A stretch of 64,000 bases of DNA, taken from Thalassotalea sp. PS06 (lineage in GTDB: Bacteria; Pseudomonadota; Gammaproteobacteria; Enterobacterales; Alteromonadaceae). Positions 1 through 8,971 of this stretch are shown here, in pieces (the first letter of the stretch is position 1; each line of letters starts with the position of its first letter). The stretch is from assembly GCF_007197775.1 (NCBI RefSeq), contig NZ_CP041638.1:2294001-2358000 (forward strand), read 5' to 3'. Below the pieces are notes generated by a model. It searched no databases and had not been told where the DNA came from. It worked only from the letters and a program-made list of their open reading frames with translations. A program made the position numbers and the translations under genes.

Positions 1-524
1 TAACGAACCGTAGGGAACTTGCCAACAGGGATTGGCAAACTTGCCTGAGCTAATGTCTGAAAATGGCTGACCGCTTCCTGAGCGGGTTTATCTTCACTAA
101 CATATTTATCTCCGAGCTTATCCAGTTTTTCCTTTAATGGATAATCAATTTCACCGCTATCCGGGGTAAAGCCTCGACACATCGACAGATAGGTTTTCTG
201 AATGCGATTTTCCGTAAATTGCTCGCCCATTAACCGCGCTACATCCTGAGTTAATGCAAATAACAAAACTCCGGAAGTTGGCCTGTCGAGGCGATGCAAA
301 GGATAAACATACTGGCCTACCTGATCGCGAACCAGTTGCAAGGCAAAATACTTTTCATGACGATCAAGATATGAACGATGGACAAACAATCCAGATGGTT
401 TGTTTACCGCCACCAGATACTCATCTTGATAAAGGATATCCAATACCGGTGCCGGCTCTTCAACCTCAACTTCGCCCTTTAAGTCACCCTGAACATCATT
501 CACATCGGCGGAATTAGCACTCAT
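1..524 (-). CDS. truC: tRNA pseudouridine(65) synthase TruC, C-terminus beyond the window
   Basis: Reading the minus strand from the ATG at 524 gives an open frame to the window edge, so about 174 residues are present and the C-terminus is missing. The protein starts MSANSADV, has the RluA-type entry LDILYQDEYLVAVNKPSGLFVH, split here as LDILYQDEYL and VAVNKPSGLFVH, and the catalytic motif HRLDRPTSG, whose Asp is the nucleophile of pseudouridine synthases. TruC modifies U65 of tRNA-Ile and tRNA-Asp. The start overlaps the yqcC stop as ATGA, the same translational coupling seen for yqcC-truC in enterics. The assignment to TruC rather than RluA/RluC rests on this neighbour and on the short N-terminus without an S4 domain. 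Confidence 0.9.
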   Translation of the reverse strand, partial: MSANSADVNDVQGDLKGEVEVEEPAPVLDILYQDEYLVAVNKPSGLFVHRSYLDRHEKYFALQLVRDQVGQYVYPLHRLDRPTSGVLLFALTQDVARLMGEQFTENRIQKTYLSMCRGFTPDSGEIDYPLKEKLDKLGDKYVSEDKPAQEAVSHFQTLAQASLPIPVGKFPTVR

Positions 525-886
525 AATCTAAATTCCTGAGGCTGTACGAACAAGGTTTGATGACGCTGCCCAGATAAAAGCTCGTCGATATCAGCAATGG
601 TATTAATCAGCTTTGCTGCTTTCTCACCGTGACTTTTGAAGGATTCTTCGGCCATCGGGCACAGACTGATCTGGCTGGGTAATGGCTGTTTCGCATCCAT
701 CATCGCTGAAATTCTTGGAATAAAAATAAACTGTAGCCATTGCTCAAATCTGAGCGTATCGACACAAAACGGTTGCGTAGATGCCAGTTGTGCGGCTGAA
801 GGTAACTCAGTTTGCCACAGAGCAAGGACTTCCAGCTCGCTTTGCAGAGCCACTAATAGGTCTTTCAGTTGTTGTGATTTATTCAT
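521..886 (-). CDS. yqcC: YqcC family protein
   Basis: A 121-residue protein starting MNKSQQLKDLLVALQSELE. A longer frame extends upstream to 1000, but the residues before MNKSQQ are not family-like and that extension would reach into the promoter space of the divergent gene at 1009. YqcC proteins are small helical cytosolic proteins of unknown role; the conserved features are the N-terminal helix and the segment FEQWLQFIFIPRI seen here near residues 65-77. It ends in an ATGA overlap with truC, so the two are a single transcription unit. Function beyond this association is unknown. Confidence 0.85.
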   Translation of the reverse strand: MNKSQQLKDLLVALQSELEVLALWQTELPSAAQLASTQPFCVDTLRFEQWLQFIFIPRISAMMDAKQPLPSQISLCPMAEESFKSHGEKAAKLINTIADIDELLSGQRHQTLFVQPQEFRL

Positions 887-1008
887 GAGAATCTCATTTT
901 TGAAAAGCGTCGCAATTATACCTGCCTGCAACACCGATTTACAGGTGTACTGAACAATCGGAATTGCTATAATCGCTGCCAATTCATTGGTAAGTAACAC
1001 CCTCTTTT

Positions 1009-2085
1009 ATGTCGCAAATTGATACCCTGTCCGAATTACTGCAATTATCAAATAGCAGCTACCGCGTTTTTGATCTTGGTCGTAAAGTCGAAAAGATTTC
1101 TAAAACCAATTTTGAACGCATTGAACAGGCGATGATGCCTTACCCTTCGCCGCTGCAAGGGCACGCGCATTTGGCGGTAGTGTTCTGGCAAAAACGTCCG
1201 GAAACGCCTTATATCTGGTTTATCAAATTACCGTTAGACGAGCGTGGGCTGTTGAATCAGGCAGCGCGAAATCATTTTATTGCGATCATTATCGAAGCAC
1301 TTGGTAACGACCTGACTGTCGATCCCACGGAAAAACAGGAAGAATTGTTAAAAGCCAACCCATACAATTTCACCCCATCTCAATATAAGTTAGCGGCATT
1401 AAATTCGACTCTTAAATTCGAATTCAAACAGCCGGCTTCGCAATATTTCGAGCATTGTCATTTGTATTTCACAGGTGAGCTTGGCTGGGATAATTGGCAA
1501 GGAATTGGCGTCCAGGGCTTGTGTGATTTTGCCGCAAGAATTAACGAAGGTACTAATAAAGGTGCCAATGCCGACATTCTGGCCAATGCCCTTCCTCATC
1601 TGCCTGAGCAGGTATTTACGCCGCTGAGTGTAGCGTTGGAAAACCAGCAATTGCCGGTGGTCCTAAATGAGGTATTAGCGCAAATGGCAAAATCTGAGTT
1701 AGAAAAAGATTCGCCGGATAGCAATTATCTTAGCGCTATTGTCAGAGCTATGAGTGGTAATGCGTTAAACCCATTATTTCTGGAATTGGCAGATACATTA
1801 ATTAGTGACAACCGTTGTCAGAAATTAGAAATATTTGTCGCAATTTCAGGTCGAGGATGGATGGCGTTGGCCGATTATTCTCGTATGCAGAAATTCCTTG
1901 AGGCCGTGGTCGAGTTTATTGATCAGCAAACGTTTTTCGCCCTATTTCAGGATTTGGTCGCCTTACCAATGATTCGCCCGGTATTGCTGCAAGTCATTCG
2001 TGCAAAAGACAGAACTCCGGCTCTCGAAAAGGCAATTGGCGAGCTATTTACCACCATGCAGGGACAAACACCAAAACAGGGATAG
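1009..2085 (+). CDS. DUF3549 family protein
   Basis: A 358-residue cytosolic protein beginning MSQIDTLSELLQLSNS. It resembles the DUF3549 family found in Vibrio, Shewanella and Alteromonadales, which sits next to a DUF3301 gene and to yqcC/truC exactly as here. Segments such as FWQKRPETPYIWFIKLPLDE (near residues 63-82) are typical of the family. No enzymatic motif or membrane segment is visible, and no function is known. It diverges from yqcC, with about 120 bases between the start codons, and is followed after 5 bases by the DUF3301 gene, so the two are probably cotranscribed. Confidence 0.8.
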   Translation: MSQIDTLSELLQLSNSSYRVFDLGRKVEKISKTNFERIEQAMMPYPSPLQGHAHLAVVFWQKRPETPYIWFIKLPLDERGLLNQAARNHFIAIIIEALGNDLTVDPTEKQEELLKANPYNFTPSQYKLAALNSTLKFEFKQPASQYFEHCHLYFTGELGWDNWQGIGVQGLCDFAARINEGTNKGANADILANALPHLPEQVFTPLSVALENQQLPVVLNEVLAQMAKSELEKDSPDSNYLSAIVRAMSGNALNPLFLELADTLISDNRCQKLEIFVAISGRGWMALADYSRMQKFLEAVVEFIDQQTFFALFQDLVALPMIRPVLLQVIRAKDRTPALEKAIGELFTTMQGQTPKQG

Positions 2086-2090
2086 AATTA

Positions 2091-2393
2091 ATGACTGAAA
2101 TTTACGTTGGTTTAATTGGATTTTTGATTATCTGGTATTTGTTTTTCCTACGAAAAGTCGCAGAAACCGCCAGACAATATGCTAAAAGACATTGTTCGCA
2201 ACAAGGCCTGCAATTTATATCCATTGCCCGGACTTCATCGAGCTGGGCACTAAATAAACGACAAGGACTGCACCTGGTTAGTTTGTTTGAGTTCGAGTTT
2301 TCTGGTGATACCACCTCCAGCTATACGGGTACCTTGCAAATGCGCGGTAACCGATTAGAAAAAGTGGAACTGCCGCCGTATAGCATTTCTTAA
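2091..2393 (+). CDS. DUF3301 family small membrane protein
   Basis: A 100-residue protein with one N-terminal hydrophobic helix (about residues 4-20, YVGLIGFLIIWYLFFLRKV) followed by a basic, probably cytoplasmic domain containing ARQYAKRHCSQQGLQF. This matches DUF3301, a conserved partner of the DUF3549 gene upstream. Spacing of 5 bases to that gene indicates an operon. Role unknown. The bidirectional hairpin at 2471-2497 could end this transcript as well as the tRNA transcript coming from the other strand. Confidence 0.8.
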   Translation: MTEIYVGLIGFLIIWYLFFLRKVAETARQYAKRHCSQQGLQFISIARTSSSWALNKRQGLHLVSLFEFEFSGDTTSSYTGTLQMRGNRLEKVELPPYSIS

Positions 2394-2470
2394 GACTGCG
2401 CTGATACTCCATCATCGAGGTTGTTTCGAGCACTCAAAATCTAGGGTTGCTAGCCAAAAGCTTCAAAGAC

Positions 2471-2497
2471 AAAAAAGCCCAGCGTATGCTGGGCTTT
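2471..2497 (-). terminator. distal terminator copy of the tRNA operon
   Basis: Perfect 10-bp inverted repeat AAAGCCCAGC / GCTGGGCTTT with a four-base loop, followed on the minus strand by a run of six T. It is the second copy of the hairpin at 2594-2620, separated from it by about 123 bases. It can act on both strands, so it may also stop the DUF3301 transcript. Confidence 0.8.
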
Positions 2498-2507
2498 CTT
2501 TATAAAT

Positions 2508-2518
2508 GGTGCCGACTC
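2508..2518 (-). repeat. relic of the tRNA-Thr 3' end
   Basis: The sequence AGTCGGCACCA (minus strand) repeats the last 11 bases of the tRNA-Thr gene, including the encoded CCA. It sits at the same distance from its terminator as the real tRNA does from the upstream terminator copy. Together with 2471-2497 it forms a duplicated unit of tRNA tail plus terminator, about 122 bases long, whose central part has diverged (2519-2593). Confidence 0.7.
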
Positions 2519-2593
2519 GGTTCGGGCGTCATGCTTCACTCTACCTCCTCCATCCGTGGAGTCGTGCCGGAGATACTCCGGCAGTCGGAAAGC

Positions 2594-2620
2594 AAAAAAG
2601 CCCAGCATGCGCTGGGCTTT
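2594..2620 (-). terminator. terminator directly after tRNA-Thr
   Basis: Perfect 10-bp inverted repeat AAAGCCCAGC / GCTGGGCTTT, loop ATGC/GCAT, then a T run on the minus strand. It lies 9 bases after the CCA end of tRNA-Thr. Confidence 0.85.
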
Positions 2621-2629
2621 TCTTATGAA

Positions 2630-2705
<76 letters not shown>

Positions 2706-2790
2706 ACACAAAACTGTGTGCGATAAAAGGTTAACTTTTATCTTGGCACCAAGCCACTGTTAACTAACTTTAGAAAACAATCACTTTTTT

Positions 2791-3050
2791 AAAATGGTGC
2801 CCAGAGGCGGACTAATTTGTCCGGAACAAATTAGAAACAGCTTCGCTGCCTTTAGGTGAAATACATGGAAGTATTTCATTAATCTAACTTGTTCGATGAG
2901 GCTCTGGCATCATACATATTAAAATGGTGCCCAGAGGCGGACTAATTTGTCCGGAACAAATTAGAAACAGCTTCGCTGCCTTTAGGTGAAATACATGGAA
3001 GTATTTCATTAATCTAACTTGTTCGATGAGGCTCTGGCATCATACATAGT
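2791..3050 (-). repeat. two tandem 130-bp repeats, each carrying the tRNA-Phe 3' end
   Basis: Units 2791-2920 and 2921-3050 are identical except for one base near the end (TATT versus TAGT). Each begins on the plus strand with aaaaTGGTGCCCAGAGGCGGA, which on the minus strand is the last 17 bases of tRNA-Phe plus the following TTTT. A third copy of that 21-base start is the genuine tRNA-Phe end at 3051. The spacer part holds small hairpins, for example CTAATTTGT/ACAAATTAG around TCCGG, and GAAATAC/GTATTTC. CCAGAG within the unit could pair with CTCTGG of the tRNA-like tail. This organisation resembles the E. coli tyrT rtT repeats, which also carry the tRNA 3' end; the similarity is one of layout, not of sequence. 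Confidence 0.9.
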
Positions 3051-3054
3051 AAAA

Positions 3055-3130
3055 TGGTGCCCAGAGGCGGAATCGAACCACCGACACGGGGATTTTCAAT
3101 CCCCTGCTCTACCGACTGAGCTATCTGGGC
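3055..3130 (-). tRNA. tRNA-Phe (anticodon GAA)
   Basis: On the minus strand a 76-base cloverleaf begins GCCCAGATAGCTCAG and ends TCTGGGCACCA with encoded CCA. The anticodon stem GGGGA/TCCCC surrounds TTGAAAA, giving anticodon GAA. The T-arm has GTTCGATTC. It is the promoter-proximal gene of the operon and is followed by the two 130-bp repeats before tRNA-Thr. Confidence 0.95.
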
Positions 3131-3231
3131 AAATATGTTTAAAGGGCAATCCCCTGCTCATTCCGGAAACGAATAAATCCGTTTCGTTCGACGGCGCATG
3201 AATCAGTGATTCATATAAAGCGCTTGTCTCA

Positions 3232-3275
3232 CCCAACTGAGCTATCTGGGCAAATATTTAAAGGGCAATCCCCTG
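3232..3275 (-). repeat. tRNA-Phe 5'-half relic and duplicated leader
   Basis: Minus-strand bases 3251-3232 read GCCCAGATAGCTCAGTTGGG, matching 18 of 20 bases of the tRNA-Phe 5' end. The adjoining leader (CAGGGGATTGCCCTTTAAA then ATTT) at 3252-3275 is repeated at 3131-3156 immediately before the real gene, offset by about 120 bases with a two-base indel. The anticodon half is replaced by unrelated sequence containing the palindrome ATGAATCACTGATTCAT, so it cannot fold as a tRNA. It lies inside the transcribed leader. Confidence 0.75.
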
Positions 3276-3296
3276 TTGTCCTTGAGGACGGGCGCT

Positions 3297-3325
3297 ATTA
3301 AACGTTTTTTCGTGCGCCCCGTCAA
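3297..3325 (-). promoter_or_regulatory. sigma-70 promoter of the tRNA-Phe/Thr operon
   Basis: Minus strand: -35 TTGACG (3325-3320), 17-base spacer, -10 TTTAAT (3302-3297), then a GC-rich discriminator AGCGCCC. A near-consensus -35 with a GC-rich discriminator is the usual form of stringently controlled stable-RNA promoters. Transcription would start near 3290, leaving a leader of about 160 bases with the tRNA relic in it. Confidence 0.8.
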
Positions 3326-3404
3326 CCCCTTTTTTCACTAATTTTTCTGTTCGGCTAATTAAAGAGCAAGCTGCGCTATTAATAAACAGAAATTCACAAT
3401 GAAT

Positions 3405-3674
3405 TTACTTTTGTGGGGTAAAACCTTCAATTTTCGGCTCTTTACCTTCAAACAGGAATGCCACCATAGTCTCTTCGAGAAACTTACGATCTTCGGCATT
3501 CATCATCGAAAGCTTGTGCTCATTGATCAACATGGTTTGTTTTTTCTGCCAAAGTGCCCAGGCGGTCTTACCGATATTATCAAAGATACGTTTACCCACT
3601 TCTCCCGGATAAAACTGAAAATCCAAACCGTCATCTTCTTTTTGTAAGTGTTGGCAAAATACCGTACGACCCAT
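3405..3674 (-). CDS. yggX: YggX, Fe(II)-trafficking / oxidative damage protection protein
   Basis: An 89-residue cytosolic protein starting [19 protein letters not shown]. The family signature is the conserved N-terminal Cys (C7), the [10 protein letters not shown] segment and [20 protein letters not shown]. YggX proteins protect Fe-S clusters and help keep labile iron safe during oxidative stress. It follows mutY with a TAATG overlap, the same mutY-yggX pair as in E. coli; MutY itself carries a 4Fe-4S cluster, which may explain the pairing. Confidence 0.93.
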   Translation of the reverse strand: MGRTVFCQHLQKEDDGLDFQFYPGEVGKRIFDNIGKTAWALWQKKQTMLINEHKLSMMNAEDRKFLEETMVAFLFEGKEPKIEGFTPQK

Positions 3675-4723
3675 TATTTACTCTCTTTACTGGTTGTTAA
3701 TTTGGCTAATAAGGTTTTACTGGATGCGGCCAGCCCTATATCGGCACCGTGTTGCAGATGGTACCAAAGCTGCGGCTGGTGATCATTAATAATTGTCGGT
3801 TGCGCTTCGATTTGCAATTTAACCGGGACAATATCCAGATGAAAGTGACTAAAGGTGTGGCGAAACCCATCAAGCATTTCAGTGCCGTGCAAAGCAAACC
3901 CCAGCTCAGTGGCAACGGATTCGATTTGCTCTTCACTTTCGGCTTCGTAAAAGCTCCACAAACCGCCCCAAATACCCGATTGCGGACGCTTATACATTAA
4001 TACCTGCTCACCATCGGTAAACATCAACATAAAAGTGCGCTTAACCGGTTTTTCCTTTTTCGGCTTTTTACCTGGGTATTGGTCCGTAGTACCGCTTCGT
4101 TGCGCTTTACAATTTAAAGCAACCGGGCATAACTCACAGGTGGGTTTTCCCCGGGTACAAACCGTGGCGCCAATATCCATCATTGCCTGGTTGTAATCCG
4201 CCGCTCCGTCTTTAGGGGTCAACTCTTCACTATAAGCCCAAAGCGCCTTTTCAAACTTACTTTGGCCGGGATAGCCAGGTTCGGCAAAATATCGCGCTAG
4301 CACTCGTTTAACATTGCCATCCAATATCGGGTGCGATTGATTTAACGACAATGACAAAACCGCACCTGCGGTTGAGCGCCCAATACCAGGCAACGCGATA
4401 ACCGATTCAATATCTTCTGGGAACTCACCATTGTATTCATCACGAATAATTTTCGCGGTTTTATGTAGATTTCTGGCTCTGGCGTAATAACCCAGGCCAG
4501 TCCAATGGTGAAGTACCGTGTCCTCATCAGCATTGGCTAAATCAACAACCGTCGGAAAGGATTCCATAAATCGTTGGTAGTAAGGAATAACGGTGGTGAC
4601 CTGGGTTTGCTGCAGCATGATTTCAGAAATCCACACCCGGTAAGGCGTTTTATTTTGCTGCCAGGGGAAATGTTTGCGGCCCTGTTCGGCGAACCAGGAC
4701 AAGACGAGTGAACTAAACGACAT
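3674..4723 (-). CDS. mutY: A/G-specific adenine glycosylase MutY
   Basis: A 349-residue base-excision repair glycosylase that removes adenine opposite 8-oxoguanine. I start it at [11 protein letters not shown] (4723) because the upstream extension is not family-like. Visible features are [14 protein letters not shown], the helix-hairpin-helix [13 protein letters not shown], the catalytic Asp in [10 protein letters not shown], and the 4Fe-4S ligand pattern C-X6-C-X2-C-X5-C in [17 protein letters not shown]. The C-terminal third is the NUDIX-like 8-oxoG recognition domain ([17 protein letters not shown], then [12 protein letters not shown]). It is divergent from trmB and coupled to yggX. Confidence 0.95.
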   Translation of the reverse strand: MSFSSLVLSWFAEQGRKHFPWQQNKTPYRVWISEIMLQQTQVTTVIPYYQRFMESFPTVVDLANADEDTVLHHWTGLGYYARARNLHKTAKIIRDEYNGEFPEDIESVIALPGIGRSTAGAVLSLSLNQSHPILDGNVKRVLARYFAEPGYPGQSKFEKALWAYSEELTPKDGAADYNQAMMDIGATVCTRGKPTCELCPVALNCKAQRSGTTDQYPGKKPKKEKPVKRTFMLMFTDGEQVLMYKRPQSGIWGGLWSFYEAESEEQIESVATELGFALHGTEMLDGFRHTFSHFHLDIVPVKLQIEAQPTIINDHQPQLWYHLQHGADIGLAASSKTLLAKLTTSKESK

Positions 4724-4930
4724 ATATATGAAGAATTTGTTTTTGCGACATTGTACCCACATCCGTGGTTATCGCCAAGCCTGAAGCAACACCTTAGCCC
4801 TGCTAAACTTGAGTTTTTAAGGTAAAACGAAGATAATACGCGGCGCCTGAATTACGGCTTCGAGAAGCATTCCGAACATATCTTTCAGGTGAAGCCTAAT
4901 ATCATTCAACCAATCAACTGAGTGCATTTG

Positions 4931-5659
4931 ATGAGTAACGACAGAACCCACAAAACCAAAGAACAGGCCGAAGCGGAAGGCAAGTACATCCGCAAAGTTC
5001 GCAGCTTTGTAAAACGCGAAGGCCGTTTAACCAAGGGTCAGGCAAAAGCACTTGATACTTTGTGGGACACCATGGGACTAGACCACAGCAATGGCATGCT
5101 GGACATGGCAAAAGAGTTTGGTAACACCAACCCGATCACCCTGGAAATCGGTTTTGGTATGGGTAAATCTTTGGTTGAAATGGCCAAAGCCGCGCCCGAG
5201 CGTAACTTTATCGGTATCGAAGTACACCGCCCTGGCGTTGGTGCTTGCCTGGCGCTTGCCGAAGCCGAAGGTGTGAATAATTTAAAAGTGTACGAGCACG
5301 ATGCTATCGAAATCCTTGCTGATTGTATTCCAAAGCAATCTATCAATACGGTACAATTGTTTTTCCCTGACCCCTGGCACAAAGCCCGTCACCATAAACG
5401 TCGTATCGTAAAGCCGGAATTTATTGAAAGCATTCGTCAAATACTGAAAATGGATGGTGTGTTTCATATGGCGACCGACTGGGAAAACTATGCAGAGTGT
5501 ATGTTAGATGATATGCGCCAAGCTGAACATTTTGAAAACCTGTCTACGACCAATGACTACGTGCCTCGCCCTGACAATCGTCCATTGACCAAGTTTGAAA
5601 ACCGCGGACAAAAGCTAGGCCACGGTGTGTGGGATTTACAATTCAAACGCATTAGCTAA
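4931..5659 (+). CDS. trmB: tRNA (guanine-46-N7)-methyltransferase TrmB
   Basis: A 242-residue SAM-dependent enzyme that makes m7G46 in tRNA. I prefer the ATG at 4931 (MSNDRTHK) over an upstream GTG at 4922. Motifs are the [14 protein letters not shown] entry, the SAM loop [26 protein letters not shown], and the family signature [15 protein letters not shown]. The C-terminal [17 protein letters not shown] contains the T-x-F-E-x-R-G substrate motif. The trmB/mutY divergent pair is as in E. coli. Confidence 0.95.
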   Translation: MSNDRTHKTKEQAEAEGKYIRKVRSFVKREGRLTKGQAKALDTLWDTMGLDHSNGMLDMAKEFGNTNPITLEIGFGMGKSLVEMAKAAPERNFIGIEVHRPGVGACLALAEAEGVNNLKVYEHDAIEILADCIPKQSINTVQLFFPDPWHKARHHKRRIVKPEFIESIRQILKMDGVFHMATDWENYAECMLDDMRQAEHFENLSTTNDYVPRPDNRPLTKFENRGQKLGHGVWDLQFKRIS

Positions 5660-6116
5660 CGTTCTCAACTTCAGAACCGTAAGATTTCCCTTGCGGTTCT
5701 CGCAATTTATGAACATAGCTGAGAATAACAGGCTTAGAGCTGTCTTTAACCTAAAACGTCAAATCCCCAAGATGCAACAACAGCCAGTTACACGATCCCA
5801 CTCAGCCTAATCGCCCTTGATAAACTGCGATTCAGCGCAGCTCAAGGAACTACCCACAACTCAAGAACACGGGGTTTTATCGCCGTTGTTCGATTAAAAC
5901 AGCTAATATTTTTTGCATAGCCGCTTTCCAAACCATTACGCTTGATATATCGAGTATGTGGCAATTTAAAGTCAATAAATTAAAACGCCCTGGTATTTAA
6001 GCCCCCTCTTTAATACTCAAAATAAATCGCTAAGCATTGATCCAACAAGCCGTTAATTTGAACTAACCTTTATTAACTGCTAAACCGCAAATAAACAATG
6101 AGTTATCTTTAAGTTT
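5660..6116. other. intergenic region between trmB and the Na/Pi transporter gene
   Basis: No supportable gene in 457 bases. It starts with a hairpin after trmB (5673-5700), then has AT-rich sequence before the ATG at 6117. Short frames in this stretch have no start signals or family resemblance. Confidence 0.6.
5673..5700 (+). terminator. probable terminator hairpin of trmB
   Basis: AGAACCGTAAG pairs with CTTGCGGTTCT (one mismatch) around a six-base loop, 14 bases after the trmB stop. There is no long T run, so termination efficiency is uncertain. Confidence 0.5.
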
Positions 6117-7709
6117 ATGGAGATACTTACCACGCTTGGAGGCTTAGGGCTTTTTTTACTCGGCATGGCGATTATGACCCGTGCTCTTAAGGCTATTGCT
6201 GGTCACCAGATTAAAAGAATTTTATCCGACTTAACAAGCTCGCCGTTAAGTGCCGTGACTTTTGGTGCTTTTTGTACGGCACTATTACAGTCTTCTTCTG
6301 CCACAACCATAGCCGCGGTCAGTTTTGTCTCCGCAGAAATCATTAGCTTCACCAGTAGCTTAGGAATAATTATCGGTGCCAACCTTGGAACCACGATTAC
6401 CGGCTGGTTAGTCGCATTATTTGGATTTAAATTTAAAATCGGTTCGTTAGTTTATCCATTGCTCTTTGCCGGCGCCCTTCTTAATCTCATGTCTCACAAA
6501 AAGCTGGCCCAGTTAGGATTAGTCATTGCCGGCTTTGCTCTGGTATTTTTAGGTATCGGCCACATGCAAGAAGGCATGGCGCAGATGCAGGACGTACTAA
6601 CATTTGATCAATTTCCCGGTGACAGTTGGTCCAGTCGCCTGCAACTTATCGCATTTGGCATCCTTTTTACGATAGTCACCCAATCGTCTAGTGCAGGCAT
6701 CGCTGCGACGTTAACCGCTCTTAATGCAGATTTAATTGTGTTTGAGCAAGCTGCTGCGTTGGCGATAGGGATGGACATAGGTACAACGGCAACCGCCGCA
6801 TTAGCGACGATTGGCGGGTCAGTCAATGCGAAAAGAACTGGCTTTTCCCATGTGATTTACAACCTATTGACGGCAACAATGGCATTTTTTTTAATTACGC
6901 CCTTTATCGATATCACTAGCCTTTGGTTTCCAGCATTGTTAATCGATGAGCCGGAACTGGCATTAGTGGCTTTTCACTCTGGATTTAATCTATTGGGGGT
7001 GATCATTATTCTGCCATTTACGCAAAAATTTGCCATGTTCATGAAAAAACTCATACCGAGTGAGCCGCATGCACACAATCGCTTTTTGGACAGGGCGTTA
7101 CTTGCCAGTCCGGATGTATCATTAATTGCTGTTGAAAAATCACTTAAGTCCCACCAAACCGCGTTGCTTGATGTTCTGGAAAGTCAATTAAAACAGAGCC
7201 CTGCGAATATTTCTCTAAGTCAATTGCAAAACAGTTTGGATGAATGTCACCGTTTTATCGATGAAATCCACCTTACGCCGGCCAATACACAACTATGGAC
7301 TCAGTTAATAAATTCCATACATATCATTGATCACCAGCAAAGACTTCATGAACGCTGTGAAGAGGACGCCAAACGCGCGGTTACTGCCAGTAATTGGCGA
7401 GGTCTTGCCGCTGTACGACTTAATTTAATAACCTGTATCGATAAGCTGCGAGATTGCATTAACAATAAAAAGTCTGTGACCTGGAAAGTCGTCACTGAAG
7501 AAACATTAAGCCTGTCAACCCATGTTGCGAAATTACAGCTAACGTTAAGGGAGGAAACGGCCGAAAATATAGGCTCGGGCCAACTCAACATTGTGCAGGG
7601 GACAGAGTATCTGGAGGCGATCCGATGGCTCACTCGAGTATGCTATCATCTTCATCGAATCTCTGAGAGGATGAGTCAACTTTCGGCGGAAAACAGGTTA
7701 AAAGTATGA
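6117..7709 (+). CDS. Na/Pi cotransporter family protein with PhoU-like tail
   Basis: A 530-residue inner-membrane protein. The N-terminal about 310 residues carry the two inverted Na/Pi cotransporter repeats with the signatures ALLQSSSATT (about residue 57) and TQSSSAGIAATL (about residue 188), plus GANLGTTITGW and GMDIGTTATAAL. The C-terminal about 200 residues are helical and hydrophilic (LDVLESQLKQ, LRDCINNKKS), resembling the PhoU-like domain fused to this transporter type (NptA/YjbB class). It probably moves phosphate with sodium; the direction (uptake or export) cannot be told from sequence. The gene is monocistronic as far as visible and has no obvious Pho box. Confidence 0.88.
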   Translation: MEILTTLGGLGLFLLGMAIMTRALKAIAGHQIKRILSDLTSSPLSAVTFGAFCTALLQSSSATTIAAVSFVSAEIISFTSSLGIIIGANLGTTITGWLVALFGFKFKIGSLVYPLLFAGALLNLMSHKKLAQLGLVIAGFALVFLGIGHMQEGMAQMQDVLTFDQFPGDSWSSRLQLIAFGILFTIVTQSSSAGIAATLTALNADLIVFEQAAALAIGMDIGTTATAALATIGGSVNAKRTGFSHVIYNLLTATMAFFLITPFIDITSLWFPALLIDEPELALVAFHSGFNLLGVIIILPFTQKFAMFMKKLIPSEPHAHNRFLDRALLASPDVSLIAVEKSLKSHQTALLDVLESQLKQSPANISLSQLQNSLDECHRFIDEIHLTPANTQLWTQLINSIHIIDHQQRLHERCEEDAKRAVTASNWRGLAAVRLNLITCIDKLRDCINNKKSVTWKVVTEETLSLSTHVAKLQLTLREETAENIGSGQLNIVQGTEYLEAIRWLTRVCYHLHRISERMSQLSAENRLKV

Positions 7710-7935
7710 CGATTTAAAGGTTATTCTGGCACTGCGGATGGGGGACAACCTTGATGGGCAAAAAAGCCTGAAGATTGCGCTTCGGTATTCTTCTTGCTCT
7801 TTTCACGACGAATCCTTTCCCCGTCATTAGTCCAGTTATCAACATTACCCAATATTGGTTTGTAATGAGAATTCTCACCCTATGTTTTTATCTTACGTCA
7901 GCATTTGTGCGTAATCCGACAACTAAGGAGCAGAC

Positions 7936-8523
7936 GTGAAAATTTTTCAAGAACGTATCTTAAAAGATGGCATCGTAGTCAACAATTCGGCTATTGATGT
8001 CAGTAGTTTTATTACCAGGCAAATTGATAGCAACCTAATGGCGAAATGCGCACAGAAAATAGCAAAATATTATAGTGATAAACACATCGATCGAATTGTC
8101 ACTATTGAAAGTGGTGGGATTGCTATTTCGATGCTGGTGTCCGTCATCTTGCATGTTCCTTTAGTGGTCATGAAAAAACAGCGGAGCATCCTCGACCCAG
8201 ACGATATGCTAATCAGTAAAGTCTACAGCTTCACTAAAGCAGCGGAGTACGAGCTTAGCTGCTTTGCCAGCCATATTCACCCAGACGAAAAAGTACTGTT
8301 TGTCGATGATGTTCTTGCTTTTGGTAATGCCGTAAATGGTGTGATAGATATATTGAAACAAGCCAATGCGCGGTTAGCAGGTTGCGCTTTTCTGCTCGAA
8401 AAGTCATTTCAGCCGGGTAGAAAAATCCTCGATGACGCCGACATTGATGTTTTATCACTGGCCAGACTGGCAAGCCTGAAAAATGGGATTGAGTTTGTTT
8501 CAGAAGCAAGTTTACGGTCCTGA
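7936..8523 (+). CDS. xpt: xanthine phosphoribosyltransferase (Bacillus-type Xpt)
   Basis: A 195-residue type I phosphoribosyltransferase. It starts at a GTG (7936) preceded by a strong AAGGAG at 7925-7930. The sequence follows the Bacillus Xpt pattern: LKDGIVVNNSAIDVSSF near the start, IVTIESGGIAISML, the PRPP loop VLFVDDVLAFGNAV (around residue 120), and FLLEKSFQPGRKIL. Xpt converts xanthine and PRPP to XMP in purine salvage. No purine riboswitch is visible upstream, unlike in Bacillus. The E. coli enzyme Gpt is a different, shorter type. Followed by the 850-base non-coding stretch containing a CsrB-like RNA. Confidence 0.88.
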   Translation: MKIFQERILKDGIVVNNSAIDVSSFITRQIDSNLMAKCAQKIAKYYSDKHIDRIVTIESGGIAISMLVSVILHVPLVVMKKQRSILDPDDMLISKVYSFTKAAEYELSCFASHIHPDEKVLFVDDVLAFGNAVNGVIDILKQANARLAGCAFLLEKSFQPGRKILDDADIDVLSLARLASLKNGIEFVSEASLRS

Positions 8524-8783
8524 GTGGGAATTAAATATTGGTGGCTTAACGGGTTATATCTATTGCAACCTAAGTAGTCATCGAGATACCGCAGCACTAG
8601 CATCATTTTACGGCGTTGTTTAAACAAGACATGCCTGTCTATGTCGATTTTCTCTATCCAAATTTTCAGCACGTCAAATACAGTGACGCTAATTATTCCC
8701 TATTAACCTTTATTGGCTGAGAATCTCATTCTTAATGGCAATATCCACACTATCCCGGCCTTTAAGCCATGATCCCATCAGTT

Positions 8784-8801
8784 TGTAAGACATATCTCAC
8801 A
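8784..8801 (+). promoter_or_regulatory. GacA/UvrY-type box upstream of the CsrB-like RNA
   Basis: TGTAAG-N6-CTCACA, one base off the GacA/UvrY/VarA consensus TGTAAG-N6-CTTACA, inside a longer inverted repeat GTTTGTAAGA / TCTCACAAAC (8781-8802, one mismatch). It lies about 170-190 bases before the likely RNA start, a distance comparable to the upstream activating sequence of rsmZ. I infer control by a BarA/UvrY (GacS/GacA) system encoded elsewhere. Confidence 0.65.
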
Positions 8802-8971
8802 AACAAGTAAGATATCCACTGCAATTACTCACCTCCTGATTACATGCAATTCCTCACAGCCCTTTAAATTCAGTGTATTTCCCGACATCGTCGTTTTATT
8901 ACAATTTAATGACGGCGGAAAAAGTGAAAATAATCGCTATTTTTCTGAACGGCTCAGGTCAATAATTAAAT

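Noticed and set aside
2791-3130. Prophage or island attachment site at tRNA-Phe
   Set aside because: Repeats of the tRNA 3' end suggested att sites, but they lie only 130 bases apart and no integrase or mobile gene is present.
7710-7935. Purine riboswitch before xpt
   Set aside because: The conserved three-way junction core was not found; only a strong Shine-Dalgarno site is seen.
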